This document shows positions 37,279 to 47,359 of a stretch of DNA of 64,000 bases, in pieces. The stretch's first letter is position 1; the number at the start of each line of letters is the position of its first letter. Below the pieces are notes generated by a model. That model was not told the DNA's origin, made no database searches, and was given only the letters and a program-made list of their open reading frames with translations. Origin of the DNA: Microbacterium fluvii (lineage in GTDB: Bacteria > Actinomycetota > Actinomycetes > Actinomycetales > Microbacteriaceae); NCBI RefSeq assembly GCF_025515205.1, contig NZ_JAOPFX010000001.1:1302001-1366000 (forward strand), given 5' to 3'. Position numbers and translations under genes: made by a program.

Positions 37279-37318
37279 AGGCCCCGGGTTCTGCACAGAT
37301 GCGCAGAGCCCGGGGCCT
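37279..37318 (-). terminator. Terminator of tmRNA
   Basis: 16-bp stem (37279-37294 with 37303-37318, one G-T pair) and an 8-nt loop, 22 nt beyond the 3' end of tmRNA, followed on the minus strand by TTGTTG. Matches an intrinsic terminator. Confidence 0.85.
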
Positions 37319-37339
37319 GAACTCGTGACAGCGGTTGAG

Positions 37340-37707
37340 TGGAGATGGGGGGAATCGAACCCCCGTCCATCGCTGGGATACTGCGGATTCTCCGGGCGCA
37401 GTCTGTAGAGGCGTTCTGCTCGGCTCCGACCTTTGTCACAGACACCTAAGTCGACGAGCCCAGCCTGATAAGAGTCCCGCGTGACGCTCAGGCGTCGTCA
37501 CGCAGCAAGATCCCTAGATGACGCCAAGGACCGTGACGGGATCAGTCACGGATTGACGGACTCGGGCTCGCTGCTCAGGCAGCGAGGGCGAAGTCGGACT
37601 GCTTCTTTTCGGCAGTTATTGGTTTGCAGGGGGCGTTCACGAGATAACCCTGCATCCTCGGCCCGCTTCACGCAGATTCACAGGCGATGTCGAAACCGAT
37701 CATCCCC
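37340..37707 (-). ncRNA. ssrA: Transfer-messenger RNA (tmRNA)
   Basis: 368 nt on the minus strand. 5' end GGGGATGATCGGTTTCGACA; 3' tRNA-like end with T-arm GGGGG TTCGATT CCCCC and CATCTCC pairing with GGGGATG (one G-U), discriminator A, CCA not encoded. The tag frame runs 37613 to 37575: resume codon GCC, peptide AEKKQSDFALAA, then TGA. The ALAA ending is the proteolysis signal for ClpXP-type proteases. It frees ribosomes from broken mRNAs with SmpB, whose gene lies 4.3 kb away. Confidence 0.97.
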
Positions 37708-37875
37708 GTGGTGCCCTGTCATGCAGGGCTGACCTCTTCGCAGAGGGCCGCTGTCACGCTGTGGAGTTGTCGATCCTGGGGAGCTGTCGCACCCGAGCGT
37801 CCCAGAATACAACGAATCCGCGACACCGGCCATTCCGGCACGGGTCCGCGGTCGCCGCCTGGGTAATGTCATCGG

Positions 37876-38502
37876 GTGAGCACGAAGAACCTCTGGATCG
37901 TCGCGGGCGCAGCGGTCGCCGTCGTCGCAGCGCTGATCATCGCCCTGGTCGCTTCCGGCGCGGGCGCGCCCGCACCCACGCCGACTCCGACCGTGAGTGC
38001 CACGCCCACGCCGACGCCGTCGGCCACGACACCGACGCCCACGCCGACCCCGACGCCGACCGATTCGGGCGCGCCGCAGGCGGAGGGCACCTGCCAGAAC
38101 ACCGCGACCCCCGAGTTCCTCGCGATGATGGACGACCGCGAGTGGACCGTGAAGAACACGGCGGGCCAGGAGTCGGGCGCGAAGCCCTTCGCCGTCTTCC
38201 CCGATGGCAGCCCCGACGGCTGGATCTCGTGCCGCTGGGCGGCCGATCCCGATGCGGCCACCGACAACATCATCGACCTCGCGTGGGCGCCGTTCACCGT
38301 CGACCAGATCGACGGCGCCACGGCGGCGCTCGACGCCGAGGGCTACAGCCACAAAGACGGCGGGGCCGGCGGCATCCTCTACGTCTACGACGACGAGTCG
38401 GGCGGGCCAGAGGGCGACGCCTACCTGTTCACCCAGTACGACGTGCGGTGGGCGATGACCGAAGAGGAGCTGGGCTTCATCCAGGCTCCGGCGGCCCAGT
38501 GA
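37876..38502 (+). CDS. Membrane-anchored TP-rich extracellular protein
   Basis: 208 residues. N-terminal hydrophobic helix (LWIVAGAAVAVVAALIIALV) without a lipobox, then a Thr-Pro repeat linker (about 33-62) and an outer domain (ISCRWAADPDAATDNIIDLA, YLFTQYDVRWAM). Same order of conserved points as the lipoprotein at 31123-31704. Start GTG 37876 is 6 nt after TAATGT (37864-37869): leaderless. GTGA overlap with the M20 peptidase gene. Confidence 0.75.
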   Translation: MSTKNLWIVAGAAVAVVAALIIALVASGAGAPAPTPTPTVSATPTPTPSATTPTPTPTPTPTDSGAPQAEGTCQNTATPEFLAMMDDREWTVKNTAGQESGAKPFAVFPDGSPDGWISCRWAADPDAATDNIIDLAWAPFTVDQIDGATAALDAEGYSHKDGGAGGILYVYDDESGGPEGDAYLFTQYDVRWAMTEEELGFIQAPAAQ

Positions 38503-39836
38503 CCGGCGGGGTCGTCGCCCGTCCGCACGTCGCGGAGCGGCTCGCGAAGCTGATCCAGCAGCCGACCGTCTCGGCCGAGCGCGAGACCAGAGGCGACGCG
38601 CCCTTCGAGGCGCTCATCGCCCTTCTTCCCGAGCTGTACCCGCTCGTGCACCGCGAGCTGAGCCTCGAGCGGGTCGGGCCCTCCGGCCTCCTGTACCGCT
38701 GGGCGGGAGTGAGCGCGCAGCATCCGCTCGTGCTCATGGCGCACTACGACGTCGTGCCGGTCGACCTCACCGACGACTGGACGCATCCGCCGTTCGCCGG
38801 CGTGGTCGAAGACGGCTGGGTGTACGGGCGCGGCGCGCTCGACGACAAAGGACCGCTCGTGGTCGTGCTCGAGGCCGTCGAGAATCTGGTGGCCGCGGGC
38901 TTCACGCCCGCTCGCGACGTCTACCTCTCGTTCGGCGGGGACGAGGAGGTGTTCGGTGCGAGCGCCGAAGCCGCCGCCGCGCTGCTGGCCGAGCGCGGCA
39001 TCGAGCCGTGGCTCGTGGTCGACGAGGGCGGCGCCGTCGTCGATGCGCCTCTGCCGTTCGTCCGAGGCCAGGCGGCGATGATCGGCGTGGGCGAGAAGGG
39101 CATCCTGACGCTGCGGCTGACCGCACGCGCCGACGGAGGGCACGCCTCGGCTCCGCCGCCGCTGACCGCCGTGGGGCGCGTCGCCCGGGCGGTTCACCGG
39201 CTCACCCCCGGCACTTTCCGCCCGCGCGTGCCCAGGGCGATCTCGCGGATGCTGCGCCTGCTCGCCGATCGAACGCCGGGGCCGGCGCGGCTGCTCTATC
39301 GCGCCCTCGCGGCCGCCCCTCCGGTCACGGCGCGGGTGCTGGCCGCGATGGGCGGGGAGCCTGCGGCGATGGTGCGCACGACCGTCGCCGCCACGATGCA
39401 GTCGGGCGGCACCGCCGACAACGTGCTGCCCTCGCAGGCGTCGGCGACCATCAATCTTCGGATCGCGCTCGGCGAGACCGTCGAGTCCACCGTGCGGCGG
39501 GTGCGGCGCCGTATCGCCGACCCCGAGGTCGCCGTCGAGATCGTCTCCGGCGATGAGCCGTCGCCGGAGACGTCGGTCGACGGACCCCAGTTCGCGCTGC
39601 TGGCCGAGGCCCTCGGCGTCTCCCACCCGGAGGCCGCGGCGGTGCCCTATGTCATGATGGCCGCCACCGACTCTCGGGCCTTCCACCGCCGCTTTCCCGC
39701 AGTGTTCCGCTTCGCGCCCCTGGAGATGAGCGCCGCCCAACGCGCCGCCATCCACGGCGTCGACGAGCGCGTCGAGATCGCGGCCCTCGAGCGCGGCGAG
39801 CGGTTCCATCGCGAGCTCATCCAGCGGCTACAGTGA
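38499..39836 (+). CDS. M20 family metallopeptidase (dipeptidase-like)
   Basis: 445 residues. Zinc-site motifs: LVLMAHYDVVPVD (His), YGRGALDDKGPLVVVLEAVE (bridging Asp), LSFGGDEEVFG (catalytic Glu), LVVDEGGA, and a C-terminal AATDSRAFHRRF His. An inserted lid domain (about 190-310) contains TADNVLPSQASATINLRIA, the dimerisation fold. Resembles CNDP-like dipeptidases and N-acyl amino acid amidohydrolases; no signal peptide, so cytoplasmic. GTGA coupling to the secreted protein gene. Confidence 0.88.
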   Translation: MTGGVVARPHVAERLAKLIQQPTVSAERETRGDAPFEALIALLPELYPLVHRELSLERVGPSGLLYRWAGVSAQHPLVLMAHYDVVPVDLTDDWTHPPFAGVVEDGWVYGRGALDDKGPLVVVLEAVENLVAAGFTPARDVYLSFGGDEEVFGASAEAAAALLAERGIEPWLVVDEGGAVVDAPLPFVRGQAAMIGVGEKGILTLRLTARADGGHASAPPPLTAVGRVARAVHRLTPGTFRPRVPRAISRMLRLLADRTPGPARLLYRALAAAPPVTARVLAAMGGEPAAMVRTTVAATMQSGGTADNVLPSQASATINLRIALGETVESTVRRVRRRIADPEVAVEIVSGDEPSPETSVDGPQFALLAEALGVSHPEAAAVPYVMMAATDSRAFHRRFPAVFRFAPLEMSAAQRAAIHGVDERVEIAALERGERFHRELIQRLQ

Positions 39837-39870
39837 TCGCACCCGCACCCCGCTTCAGAACGGAGCACCG

Positions 39871-41331
39871 ATGACGCAGCGCGTCTCCATCGGCACGCTG
39901 GCAGGCGTCGTCGGCTTCCTGGCCTTCGTCGAGTTCACCTCCGGCGTGCTGCAGGGCTACTACACGCCCATGCTCACCGACATCGCCCGGCACCTGGGCA
40001 TCCACGACGCCGACGTCAACTGGCTCGAGGGCACCCAGCTCATGCTGTCGGCCCTGGTCGTGCCCGCCTTCGCGAAGCTCGGCGACATGTACGGCCATAA
40101 GCGGATGCTGGTGATCTCCACGGCGGTGACGGCTGCGGCATCGCTGGCGCTGCCGTTCACCGACTCGTTCGCGCTGTTTCTGGCGGCATGGGCGATCCAG
40201 GGCTTCTACGTCGTGTGGCTGCCGCTGGAGATCGCGCTCATCTGGTCGCGCTCTCGCCGGATGGAGGGCCGCTCCGTCATCACGGCACGAGCAGCGGGGT
40301 TCCTCGTGGCAGCGCTCGAGGCCGGCGCCATCACCGGCGCTCTCGTGGGCGGCGCGCTGATCGACGAGCTCCCCCTCACGGTGGTGCTGCTCGTTCCCGC
40401 GCTGCTGGTCGTCGTCTGCTTCTTCGTCATCCTCTTCGGCGTGCGGGAATCGCCCGAGACCACGGGCGGGCGTCTCGACACGGTGGGTCTCACCCTGGTC
40501 TCCATCGCCCTGCTCGCCTTCACGGGCGGCCTCAGCCTGCTGCGCCTGAACGGCCCCGCCGATCCGTGGGCGTGGGCGGTCGTCGCGCTCGGCATCGCGC
40601 TGCTGGTGCCGTTCGCGCTGTGGGAGCTGCGCCACGACGACCCGCTCATCGACGTGCGGATGTTCCGCTCCCCCGCCCTCGGCCCGGTGTTCCTGACCGC
40701 CGGCCTTTTCGGGGTGAGCGTGCTCGGCGCGCAGGCGCCTCTTTCGACGTTCGCCCGCACCGACCCCGAGGTCTACGGCTACGGCCTGGGCACGACGGGG
40801 TTCGCGACATCGCTCATCATCGGGGTGTACCTCGTCGCGATGATCACGGGTGCTCTGCTCTATCCGCTCGTCTCACGGCTGCTCACCCCGCGCGTCACCC
40901 TCATGATCGCGGCGCTGCTGGTGGGTGTCGGGTTCCTTCTGTTCCTTCCCTTCCACGCCGCCTACGCGCAGGTCATCTCGAACATGGTGATCGTGGGCCT
41001 GGGCTCGGGGGCGCTGGTCGCCGCGCTGCCCGCTGCCGCAGCATCCGCCGCGCCACCGACACAGACGGGCGTCGCGACGGGCCTCACCAACTCGGTCAAG
41101 ACCGTCGGCGGGGCGATCGCGTCGTGCGTGTTCGGCATCGCGCTGTTCCACGGCGCGACGGGCTCGGGCGTCGCCGCCGATGGCACCGCGGGCTCGTTCT
41201 CGGGGTACCTCACGGTCTGGGTCGTCTGCGGCGTGACCGCGCTGGTCGCCGCCGTGCTGCTGCTGTTCGTGCCCCGACGCGCCTTCACCGATGACGCGCT
41301 CGTCGCCGCCGAGTACAGTCAGCGATCATGA
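39871..41331 (+). CDS. MFS transporter (14 TM)
   Basis: 486 residues with about 14 hydrophobic segments. Motif A-like AFAKLGDMYGHKRMLVISTA and a motif C-like AGAITGALVGGALID point to a DHA2-type antiporter. GGAG precedes ATG 39871. It follows the M20 gene by 34 nt and its stop overlaps the next start by 4 bp. Substrate unknown. Confidence 0.87.
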   Translation: MTQRVSIGTLAGVVGFLAFVEFTSGVLQGYYTPMLTDIARHLGIHDADVNWLEGTQLMLSALVVPAFAKLGDMYGHKRMLVISTAVTAAASLALPFTDSFALFLAAWAIQGFYVVWLPLEIALIWSRSRRMEGRSVITARAAGFLVAALEAGAITGALVGGALIDELPLTVVLLVPALLVVVCFFVILFGVRESPETTGGRLDTVGLTLVSIALLAFTGGLSLLRLNGPADPWAWAVVALGIALLVPFALWELRHDDPLIDVRMFRSPALGPVFLTAGLFGVSVLGAQAPLSTFARTDPEVYGYGLGTTGFATSLIIGVYLVAMITGALLYPLVSRLLTPRVTLMIAALLVGVGFLLFLPFHAAYAQVISNMVIVGLGSGALVAALPAAAASAAPPTQTGVATGLTNSVKTVGGAIASCVFGIALFHGATGSGVAADGTAGSFSGYLTVWVVCGVTALVAAVLLLFVPRRAFTDDALVAAEYSQRS

Positions 41332-41993
41332 GCGACGTCATCATCACGGTGCGCGGAGAGCGCGAGCATCGGGTCGCGCCGGAACAGGCCGTCGCCCGCA
41401 TCGTGGTGCGGGCCGACGGACCCGACCGCGGCGAGGTCGTCGAGCGGATGACCGCCGCCGCGACCGTGCTGCGCGACGATCTGACGGCGCGCAAGACGGC
41501 GGGCGGCATCGCGGACTGGTCGAGCAGGCGCGTATCGGTGTGGGCGGATCGCCCGTGGAACGCCGAGGGCAAGCGGCTCGCGCCGGTGCACCGCGCGTCG
41601 GTCGAGATCACGGCGACGTTCACGGATTTCACCGCACTGTCGTGGTGGCTCAGCGAGATCTCCGACCGCGACGAAGTCGCCGTCGAGGAGGTCAGCTGGG
41701 AGCTCACCCCCGAGACGGCGCGCCGCGTCGAGGCCGACGTCGCCGCATCCGCCGTGCAGGTCGCCGTCGCGCGCGCGACCGCCTACGCCGCCGCGATCGG
41801 GCTGACCACGGTCGTTCCCGAGCAGATCGCCGATCTCGGGCTGCTGTCGTCGGGCGGTGCCGAGACGGCGGCTCCCCGCATGATGAAGGCGGCGATGATG
41901 TCGGATGCCGGCGGCTCCGGCGCGCCGTTCGCCTTCGAGCCGGAGGAGATCACCGTCACCGCGGCCGTCGAGGCGCGCTTCCGCGCGCGCTGA
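41328..41993 (+). CDS. SIMPL domain (DUF541) protein
   Basis: 221 residues matching the SIMPL/DUF541 pattern: MSDVIITVRGEREHRVAPEQ, repeated helix TAAATVLRDDLTARK, central VEITATFTDFTALSWWLSEI, and the late helix AVQVAVARATAYAAAIGL. Bacterial relatives (YggE-like) are linked to oxidative stress or oligomeric assemblies without a defined reaction. No signal peptide here, unlike many relatives. ATGA overlap with the MFS gene. Confidence 0.82.
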   Translation: MSDVIITVRGEREHRVAPEQAVARIVVRADGPDRGEVVERMTAAATVLRDDLTARKTAGGIADWSSRRVSVWADRPWNAEGKRLAPVHRASVEITATFTDFTALSWWLSEISDRDEVAVEEVSWELTPETARRVEADVAASAVQVAVARATAYAAAIGLTTVVPEQIADLGLLSSGGAETAAPRMMKAAMMSDAGGSGAPFAFEPEEITVTAAVEARFRAR

Positions 41994-42005
41994 CGCCCGG
42001 CAGCG

Positions 42006-42482
42006 TCACTCGCCGAGACGGTTGCGCGAGCGCATGGCGCGTTCTGCCTCGCGCTTGTCCTGGCGCTCTCGCAGTGTCTGGCGCTTGTCCCACTCGTGCT
42101 TGCCCTTGGCCACCGCGATCTCGACCTTGGCCCGCCCGTCCGAGAAATAGAGCTTCATCGGGATGAGCGTGTACCCGCCCGCCGAGACGGCGTGCGAGAG
42201 CTTGACGATCTCGTCTTTGTGCAGCAGGAGCTTGCGGATGCGCTTGGCCGAATGGTTGGTCCAATGCCCCTGCGAGTACTCGGGGATGTGCACGGCGTCG
42301 AGGAACGCCTCGCCGTTCTGGATGTAGGCGTAGCCGTCGGCGAGGTTCGCCCTGCCCTGCCTGAGTGACTTCACCTCGGTGCCGGTGAGCACGAGACCCG
42401 CTTCGTAGATCTTCTCGATGTTGTACTCGTGGCGCGCGCGACGGTTGGTCGCGATGACCTTCTCGCCGCGTTCCCTGGGCAT
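42006..42482 (-). CDS. smpB: SsrA-binding protein
   Basis: 158-residue tmRNA partner. ATNRRARHEYNIEKIYEAGL, VLTGTEVKSLRQGRANL, GYTLIPMKLYFSDGRAKVEI and KGKHEWDKRQTLRERQDKRE are the RNA-binding barrel and the C-terminal tail that acts as codon-anticodon mimic. Sits next to ftsX, the usual actinobacterial order. Confidence 0.97.
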   Translation of the reverse strand: MPRERGEKVIATNRRARHEYNIEKIYEAGLVLTGTEVKSLRQGRANLADGYAYIQNGEAFLDAVHIPEYSQGHWTNHSAKRIRKLLLHKDEIVKLSHAVSAGGYTLIPMKLYFSDGRAKVEIAVAKGKHEWDKRQTLRERQDKREAERAMRSRNRLGE

Positions 42483-42552
42483 GGCCTTCTCCTGGGTCGT
42501 CGCCGCGCCCGGTGCGCGGCAGCCTGTCAGTCTATCCGACGCGCGGGCGCAC

Positions 42553-43467
42553 TCAGGCTCGGAGCCAACGACGGATGGCGAACCCGGCCGAGAACGCGGC
42601 CAGCACGACGCCGATGCCGACGATCACCGGGATGACCACGGCGAGGTCGGAGACGCCCACCCACGTCGCGATGAAGGTGATGCGCTCGCGCAGGTAGTCG
42701 TTGACGCCGAACTCGACGATCCCCCACACCGCGACGCTGGCCAGGGCCGAACCGATGAGCGCCGCGAAGACGCCCTCGAGGATGAACGGCGTCTGGATGA
42801 ACCGGTTCGAGGCGCCCACGAGCCGCATGATGCCGAGCTCGCGGCGGCGGGCGTACGCCGACAGGCGGATCGTCGTCGCGATCAGCAGCACCGCGGCGAT
42901 GAGCATGAGCCCGGCGATGCCGACCGCGACGTAGGTGGCTATGGTCAGCGCGGAGAACATCGGCTCGAGGTAGGCCATCTGGTCCTGCACCTCTTCTACC
43001 CCGGCCATGCCGCTGAAGGCCTCGCGGATGACGTCCGACTGCGTCTGGTCGACGAGGTTGATGCGGAAGACGGCGTTGATCTGGTCGGCCGTGATGAAGT
43101 CCTCGTAGCCCTCGCCCAGCAGCTCCAGCGCCTCGGCGTACGCCTGCTCGTTGTCGAGATAGGTGTAGTCGCGGATGAGCGGGGCCAGCGCCGGGCCCTC
43201 CAGCTCGGTGCGCACCTGCTCGGTCTGCTCTTCGGTGGCGAGCCCGTCGGTGCAGGTGTCGGTCTGCGACACCGTGGTGCACATGTAGACCTCGACCTGG
43301 GCGCGGTCGGTCCAGAAGTCGCGCATCTGGGCGATCTGCATCTGCATGAGGATGGCCGAACCCACGAAGGTGAGCGAGACGAAAGTCACGAGCACGACCG
43401 AGATGACCATCGAGGCATTCCGCCGCAGGCCCGTGAATGCCTCGGAGAGGATGAGTCCGAATCTCAT
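42553..43467 (-). CDS. ftsX: Cell-division protein FtsX
   Basis: 304 residues: four membrane helices with a large extracellular loop between the first ([20 protein letters not shown]) and the second ([20 protein letters not shown]). The loop (about 50-175) has two Cys ([12 protein letters not shown]) and would contact a peptidoglycan hydrolase. [20 protein letters not shown] is the FtsX signature. ATGA overlap with ftsE. Confidence 0.95.
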   Translation of the reverse strand: MRFGLILSEAFTGLRRNASMVISVVLVTFVSLTFVGSAILMQMQIAQMRDFWTDRAQVEVYMCTTVSQTDTCTDGLATEEQTEQVRTELEGPALAPLIRDYTYLDNEQAYAEALELLGEGYEDFITADQINAVFRINLVDQTQSDVIREAFSGMAGVEEVQDQMAYLEPMFSALTIATYVAVGIAGLMLIAAVLLIATTIRLSAYARRRELGIMRLVGASNRFIQTPFILEGVFAALIGSALASVAVWGIVEFGVNDYLRERITFIATWVGVSDLAVVIPVIVGIGVVLAAFSAGFAIRRWLRA

Positions 43468-44468
43468 GAGGTGGGTCCTACGCTGTCGTCGGGGTCGGAC
43501 TCGCCCAGGCCCAGCCGGTCGGCCAGCCCCAGCTCGTCGACGTCGACCTCGGGGATGTCCGCGATCGGGATCGGCGATGTCGTCGAGCGCGCGACCGCGT
43601 CGTCGGCGGATGCCGGCGCCTCAGGACGCGCCGGGGGTGCGGCATCCGTCTCCTCCGGCGGCGCGACGACCGCCGGGGCCGCATCGGCGAGGGCGACTTC
43701 TCGCTGAACCTCGAGCACGGCGGTGAGGGCCGCCACAGCGGCGGCACCCCGCTCGACGGCGGGGGTGAGCGAGGGGATCGCCGAGGTGTCGCCGTAGCCG
43801 CCGTGGCGCTCGTCACGCACCATGACGCCGTTCTTGAGCTCGATCACGCGACGCTGCATCTGATCGACGAATCCGGCCTCGTGGGTGGCCATGAGCACCG
43901 TCGTGCCGTTGGCGTTGATGCGCGCCAGCAGCTGCATGATGTCCACCGAGGTGGCCGGGTCGAGATTGCCGGTCGGCTCGTCGGCCAGCAGCAGCTGCGG
44001 GCGGTTGACGAGGGCGCGGGCGATCGCCACGCGCTGTTGCTCACCGCCGGACAGTTCGTGCGGCAGCCGCTTCTCTTTGCCGTCGAGACCGACCAGGGCC
44101 AGCACCTCGGGGACGGCCTGATGGATGAAGGCGCGCGACGAGCCGATCACCTGCAGGGTGAAGGCCACGTTCTGGAAGACGGTCTTGCCCGGCAGCAGTC
44201 GGAAGTCCTGGAAGACGGCGCCGACATGCCGGCGGAAGTAGGGCACCTTGCGGTTCGAGAGCGTGCGGAGGTCTCGGCCCAGCACGACGACGCGACCGTC
44301 GGTGGGGCGCTCTTCTCGCAGGATCAGGCGCAGGCACGATGACTTGCCCGAGCCGGATGCGCCGACCAGAAAGACGAACTCCCCGCGCAGCACCTCGAAG
44401 TCGACCCTGTCGAGGGCGGGTTTCGGGGAGCCGCGGAAGTTCTTCGTGACGTTCTCGAAGCGGATCAT
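43464..44468 (-). CDS. ftsE: Cell-division ATPase FtsE with C-terminal extension
   Basis: 334 residues; ordinary FtsE is about 225-230. Walker [11 protein letters not shown], signature [20 protein letters not shown], Walker [13 protein letters not shown], switch His in LMATHEAGF. After residue about 225 follows an extra 110-residue acidic Pro/Ala tail ([20 protein letters not shown] ... [12 protein letters not shown]), likely disordered. FtsEX activates septal wall hydrolysis. A TAGGCT lies 9 nt before the start. Confidence 0.95.
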   Translation of the reverse strand: MIRFENVTKNFRGSPKPALDRVDFEVLRGEFVFLVGASGSGKSSCLRLILREERPTDGRVVVLGRDLRTLSNRKVPYFRRHVGAVFQDFRLLPGKTVFQNVAFTLQVIGSSRAFIHQAVPEVLALVGLDGKEKRLPHELSGGEQQRVAIARALVNRPQLLLADEPTGNLDPATSVDIMQLLARINANGTTVLMATHEAGFVDQMQRRVIELKNGVMVRDERHGGYGDTSAIPSLTPAVERGAAAVAALTAVLEVQREVALADAAPAVVAPPEETDAAPPARPEAPASADDAVARSTTSPIPIADIPEVDVDELGLADRLGLGESDPDDSVGPTS

Positions 44469-44525
44469 GGCCTGTCGAGCCTAAGCGGCCGCCCCGGTCA
44501 CGCCCGCTGCGACACCCTTATTCGA

Positions 44526-45638
44526 TCAGTCGTCGTCGTCCTTGCGCTTGCGCCAGCGGATGCCGGCCGAGATGAACCCGTCGATGTCGCCGTCGAAGAC
44601 GGGGCTGGGGTTTCCGACTTCGTAGCCGGTGCGCAGGTCCTTCACCAGCTGCTGGCCGTAGAGGAAGTACGAGCGCATCTGGTCGCCCCAGCTCGCCGTG
44701 ATGACGCCGGCGAGCTCCTTCTTCGTCGCCGCCTCCTGCTCCTTCTGCAGAAGCATCAGACGGGTCTGCAGCACACGCATCGCGGCGGCGCGGTTCTGGA
44801 TCTGCGACTTCTCGTTCTGCATCGACACGACGATGCCGGTCGGCAGGTGCGTGATGCGCACGGCGGAGTCGGTCGTGTTGACCGACTGGCCTCCGGGGCC
44901 CGACGAGCGGAAGACGTCGACGCGGATGTCGCCCTCCGGCACGTCGACCTCCTGCGCTTCCTCCATCACGGGGATGACCTCGACGGCGGCGAAGCTCGTC
45001 TGCCGCTTGTCGGCGGAGCCGAACGGGCTGATGCGCGCCAGGCGATGCGTGCCGGCCTCGACCGAGAGTGTGCCGTACGCGTAGGGGGCGTCGATCTCGA
45101 ACGTGGCCGACTTGATGCCGGCGCCCTCGGCGTAGGACGTGTCCATGACCTTGACGGGGTACTTGTGACGTTCGGCCCAGCGCAGGTACATGCGCATGAG
45201 CATCTCTGCGAAGTCGGTGGCGTCGTCGCCGCCGGCGCCCGAGCGGATCGTCACGACGGCCGCGCGGTCGTCGTACTCGCCGTCGAGGAGGGTCTGCACC
45301 TCGAGGTCGCCGATCACCTTCTCGAGCGCGGCGAGTTCACGCCGCGCCTCCTCGGCCGAATCCTCGTCCTCCATCTCGTTGGCGAGCTCGACGAGGACGT
45401 CGAGGTCGTCGAGACGCTGCTCGACCTCGGTGACCCGCTTGAGCTCTGCCTGACGGTGGCTGAGGGCGCTGGTGACCTTCTGCGCCTTCTCGACGTCGTC
45501 CCAGAGGTCGGGCGCGCCGGCCTCGTCGGAAAGGCGCGCGATATCGGCGGTGAGCGCCTCGACGTCCACCACGGCCTTGATGTCGGCGAAGGTGGTGCGC
45601 AGGGCCTGGATGTCGGCGGAGAGATCGAGTTCGAGCAT
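44526..45638 (-). CDS. prfB: Peptide chain release factor 2
   Basis: 370 residues. Stop-codon tripeptide SPF in [17 protein letters not shown] (reads UGA/UAA) and GGQ in [17 protein letters not shown] for peptide release. The frame is continuous from ATG 45638: no in-frame TGA near codon 25, so the autoregulatory frameshift of many bacteria is absent. First gene of the prfB-ftsE-ftsX-smpB block. Confidence 0.97.
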   Translation of the reverse strand: MLELDLSADIQALRTTFADIKAVVDVEALTADIARLSDEAGAPDLWDDVEKAQKVTSALSHRQAELKRVTEVEQRLDDLDVLVELANEMEDEDSAEEARRELAALEKVIGDLEVQTLLDGEYDDRAAVVTIRSGAGGDDATDFAEMLMRMYLRWAERHKYPVKVMDTSYAEGAGIKSATFEIDAPYAYGTLSVEAGTHRLARISPFGSADKRQTSFAAVEVIPVMEEAQEVDVPEGDIRVDVFRSSGPGGQSVNTTDSAVRITHLPTGIVVSMQNEKSQIQNRAAAMRVLQTRLMLLQKEQEAATKKELAGVITASWGDQMRSYFLYGQQLVKDLRTGYEVGNPSPVFDGDIDGFISAGIRWRKRKDDDD

Positions 45639-45663
45639 GACACTCCAGACTAACGTGGATGCG

Positions 45664-46953
45664 GTGACCGACCGTGAGGAGCCGCTGAACCCGCGGGCGC
45701 TCCTCTGGCGCTTCGCGCCGATGATCTACGGCCCGACGGTGCTGTTCGCCCTCGGCGAGGGAGCCGTCATCCCGCTGATCCCGGTGATCGCCGCCGAGCT
45801 CGGCGCCGATGTGCCTGTCGCAGCCCTCATCGCCTCGGCGCTCGTGGTCGGCCAGCTCTGCGGCAATCTGCCGGCCGGCTGGGCCGTCGCCCGCATCGGC
45901 GAGCGGCTTACGATGGCTTTCGCGGGCGTCATCGCCGTGGGCGGCGTGGTCGCGATGGCCGTGGCTCCCGTGCTCGCGGTGTTCGCCGCGTCCGTCTTCC
46001 TCATCGGCTTCTGCGCGGCGGCGTTCGGGCTCGCGCGCCACTCGTTCATGACGACGCGGATGCCGCTGGCCTACCGCGCCCGTTCGCTGTCGCTGCTGGG
46101 CGGCACGTTCCGCCTGGGCATGTTCGTCGGCCCCTTCGTGGCGGCCGCGCTTCTCGCGATCTTCGGCGACGAGCACGCCGCGATCTGGTTCTTCGGCGCA
46201 TGCCTGGTGGCATCGGTGCTGCTCGTGCTGCTCGGGCCCGACCCCGAGGCCGAGTTCGCCGATGCGCCGTCCGGCGCAGACCCGGCAGCGGCAGAAGACA
46301 CCGGAGAAGCGGTGACCGGGTCGATCCCGACGGCACGCGGTGCGGGACGAGTGGGCGTGTTCGCCACGATGTGGCGGCACCGCGCGGTGCTCTCCCGGCT
46401 CGGTGTCGCGGCGGCGTCGCTGTCGGCGGTGCGGTCGGCCCGGCAGGTCGTGCTGCCGCTGTGGGGCGTGTCGATCGGGCTCGACGCGTCGACCATCGCG
46501 CTGGTCGTGGGCATCTCGGGAGCCATCGACTTCGCGCTGTTCTACGCCAGCGGGCAGGTCATGGATCGGTTCGGTCGGCTGTGGGCGGCGCTTCCGGCCA
46601 TGGTGCTCATGGGCGGCGGCTTCATCGCCCTCGCCTTCACGCACGACCTCTCCTCGAACGCCATGTGGTTCGCGATGTTCGCCGCCGTGCTCGGCGTGGG
46701 CAACGGGCTGTCCAGCGGCATCCTGCTCACTCTCGGCGCGGATGTCGCACCACCGGCCGATCCTGCCCCGTTCCTGGGCTCGTGGCGCACCCTGACCGAC
46801 GCCGGCGGCGCTCTGGCCCCGTTGCTGGTGTCGGCGGTGGCCGCAGCCACCTCGCTCGCGGTGGCGACGGGGGTCGTCGGGCTCATCGGCTTCGCCGGTG
46901 CCGTCGCCTTCGTGCGCTACGTGCCGCGGTTCGTGCCGCGCCCGCGGGAGTGA
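45664..46953 (+). CDS. MFS transporter
   Basis: 429 residues, about 12 hydrophobic segments, with a central acidic loop ([20 protein letters not shown]) between halves. Motif A-like [19 protein letters not shown] and [22 protein letters not shown] 45664 lies 7 nt after TAACGT: leaderless; the frame is open upstream inside prfB. Divergent from prfB by 25 bp. Substrate unknown. Confidence 0.84.
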   Translation: MTDREEPLNPRALLWRFAPMIYGPTVLFALGEGAVIPLIPVIAAELGADVPVAALIASALVVGQLCGNLPAGWAVARIGERLTMAFAGVIAVGGVVAMAVAPVLAVFAASVFLIGFCAAAFGLARHSFMTTRMPLAYRARSLSLLGGTFRLGMFVGPFVAAALLAIFGDEHAAIWFFGACLVASVLLVLLGPDPEAEFADAPSGADPAAAEDTGEAVTGSIPTARGAGRVGVFATMWRHRAVLSRLGVAAASLSAVRSARQVVLPLWGVSIGLDASTIALVVGISGAIDFALFYASGQVMDRFGRLWAALPAMVLMGGGFIALAFTHDLSSNAMWFAMFAAVLGVGNGLSSGILLTLGADVAPPADPAPFLGSWRTLTDAGGALAPLLVSAVAAATSLAVATGVVGLIGFAGAVAFVRYVPRFVPRPRE

Positions 46954-46954
46954 G

Positions 46955-47359
46955 TCAGCGCAGCGCACTGCGACTGGTCGCCGTCGACTGCAGCGCGATG
47001 CCGTCTGGCACGAACAGGGTGAGCACGGGCGGGCGCCAGGTGTCTGCGAGGGTGACGCGCGCCGAGGTGCCGTCGGGGCTGGCAGCGGTCACCACGACGG
47101 CTGCGGCGCCGGCCGAGGCCAGCAGAGCGGCCGCGCCGCGGGCGACGTCGGCGTCGGTGAGGCGCGCGTGCGGTTCGCCGCTGGAGACCTCGAGCGTGAA
47201 CTCGTCGGCGGCGGCCAGGGCAGCGGCATCGGCCCAGCCGTCCAGCCGTTTCTGCGTCAGATACAGGCTCGTCGCGTCGACGCACACCAGGATCGCGGCC
47301 AGCGCGATGAGCGCGTAGGCGATCGTGAGGGGCAGGATGCTGCCGTCGTCGCGCGTCAT
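46955..47359 (-). CDS. TadG-like pseudopilin/Tad pilus-associated protein
   Basis: 134 residues, last gene of the Tad operon. N-terminus RDDGSILPLTIAYALIALAA is a type IV-pilin-like segment with one hydrophobic helix; then TSLYLTQKRLDGWADAAALA, the typical TadG/Rv3654c-like stretch, and a beta-rich outer domain. ATGA-type overlap with the TadE gene upstream. Confidence 0.8.
   Translation of the reverse strand: MTRDDGSILPLTIAYALIALAAILVCVDATSLYLTQKRLDGWADAAALAAADEFTLEVSSGEPHARLTDADVARGAAALLASAGAAAVVVTAASPDGTSARVTLADTWRPPVLTLFVPDGIALQSTATSRSALR

Noticed and set aside
37975-38065. Tandem DNA repeat (ACGCC/GACGCC units)
   Set aside because: It encodes the Thr-Pro linker of a secreted protein and keeps the reading frame; not an independent repeat element.
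44526-45638. Programmed frameshift in prfB
   Set aside because: The frame is continuous from the start codon with no in-frame TGA near codon 25.
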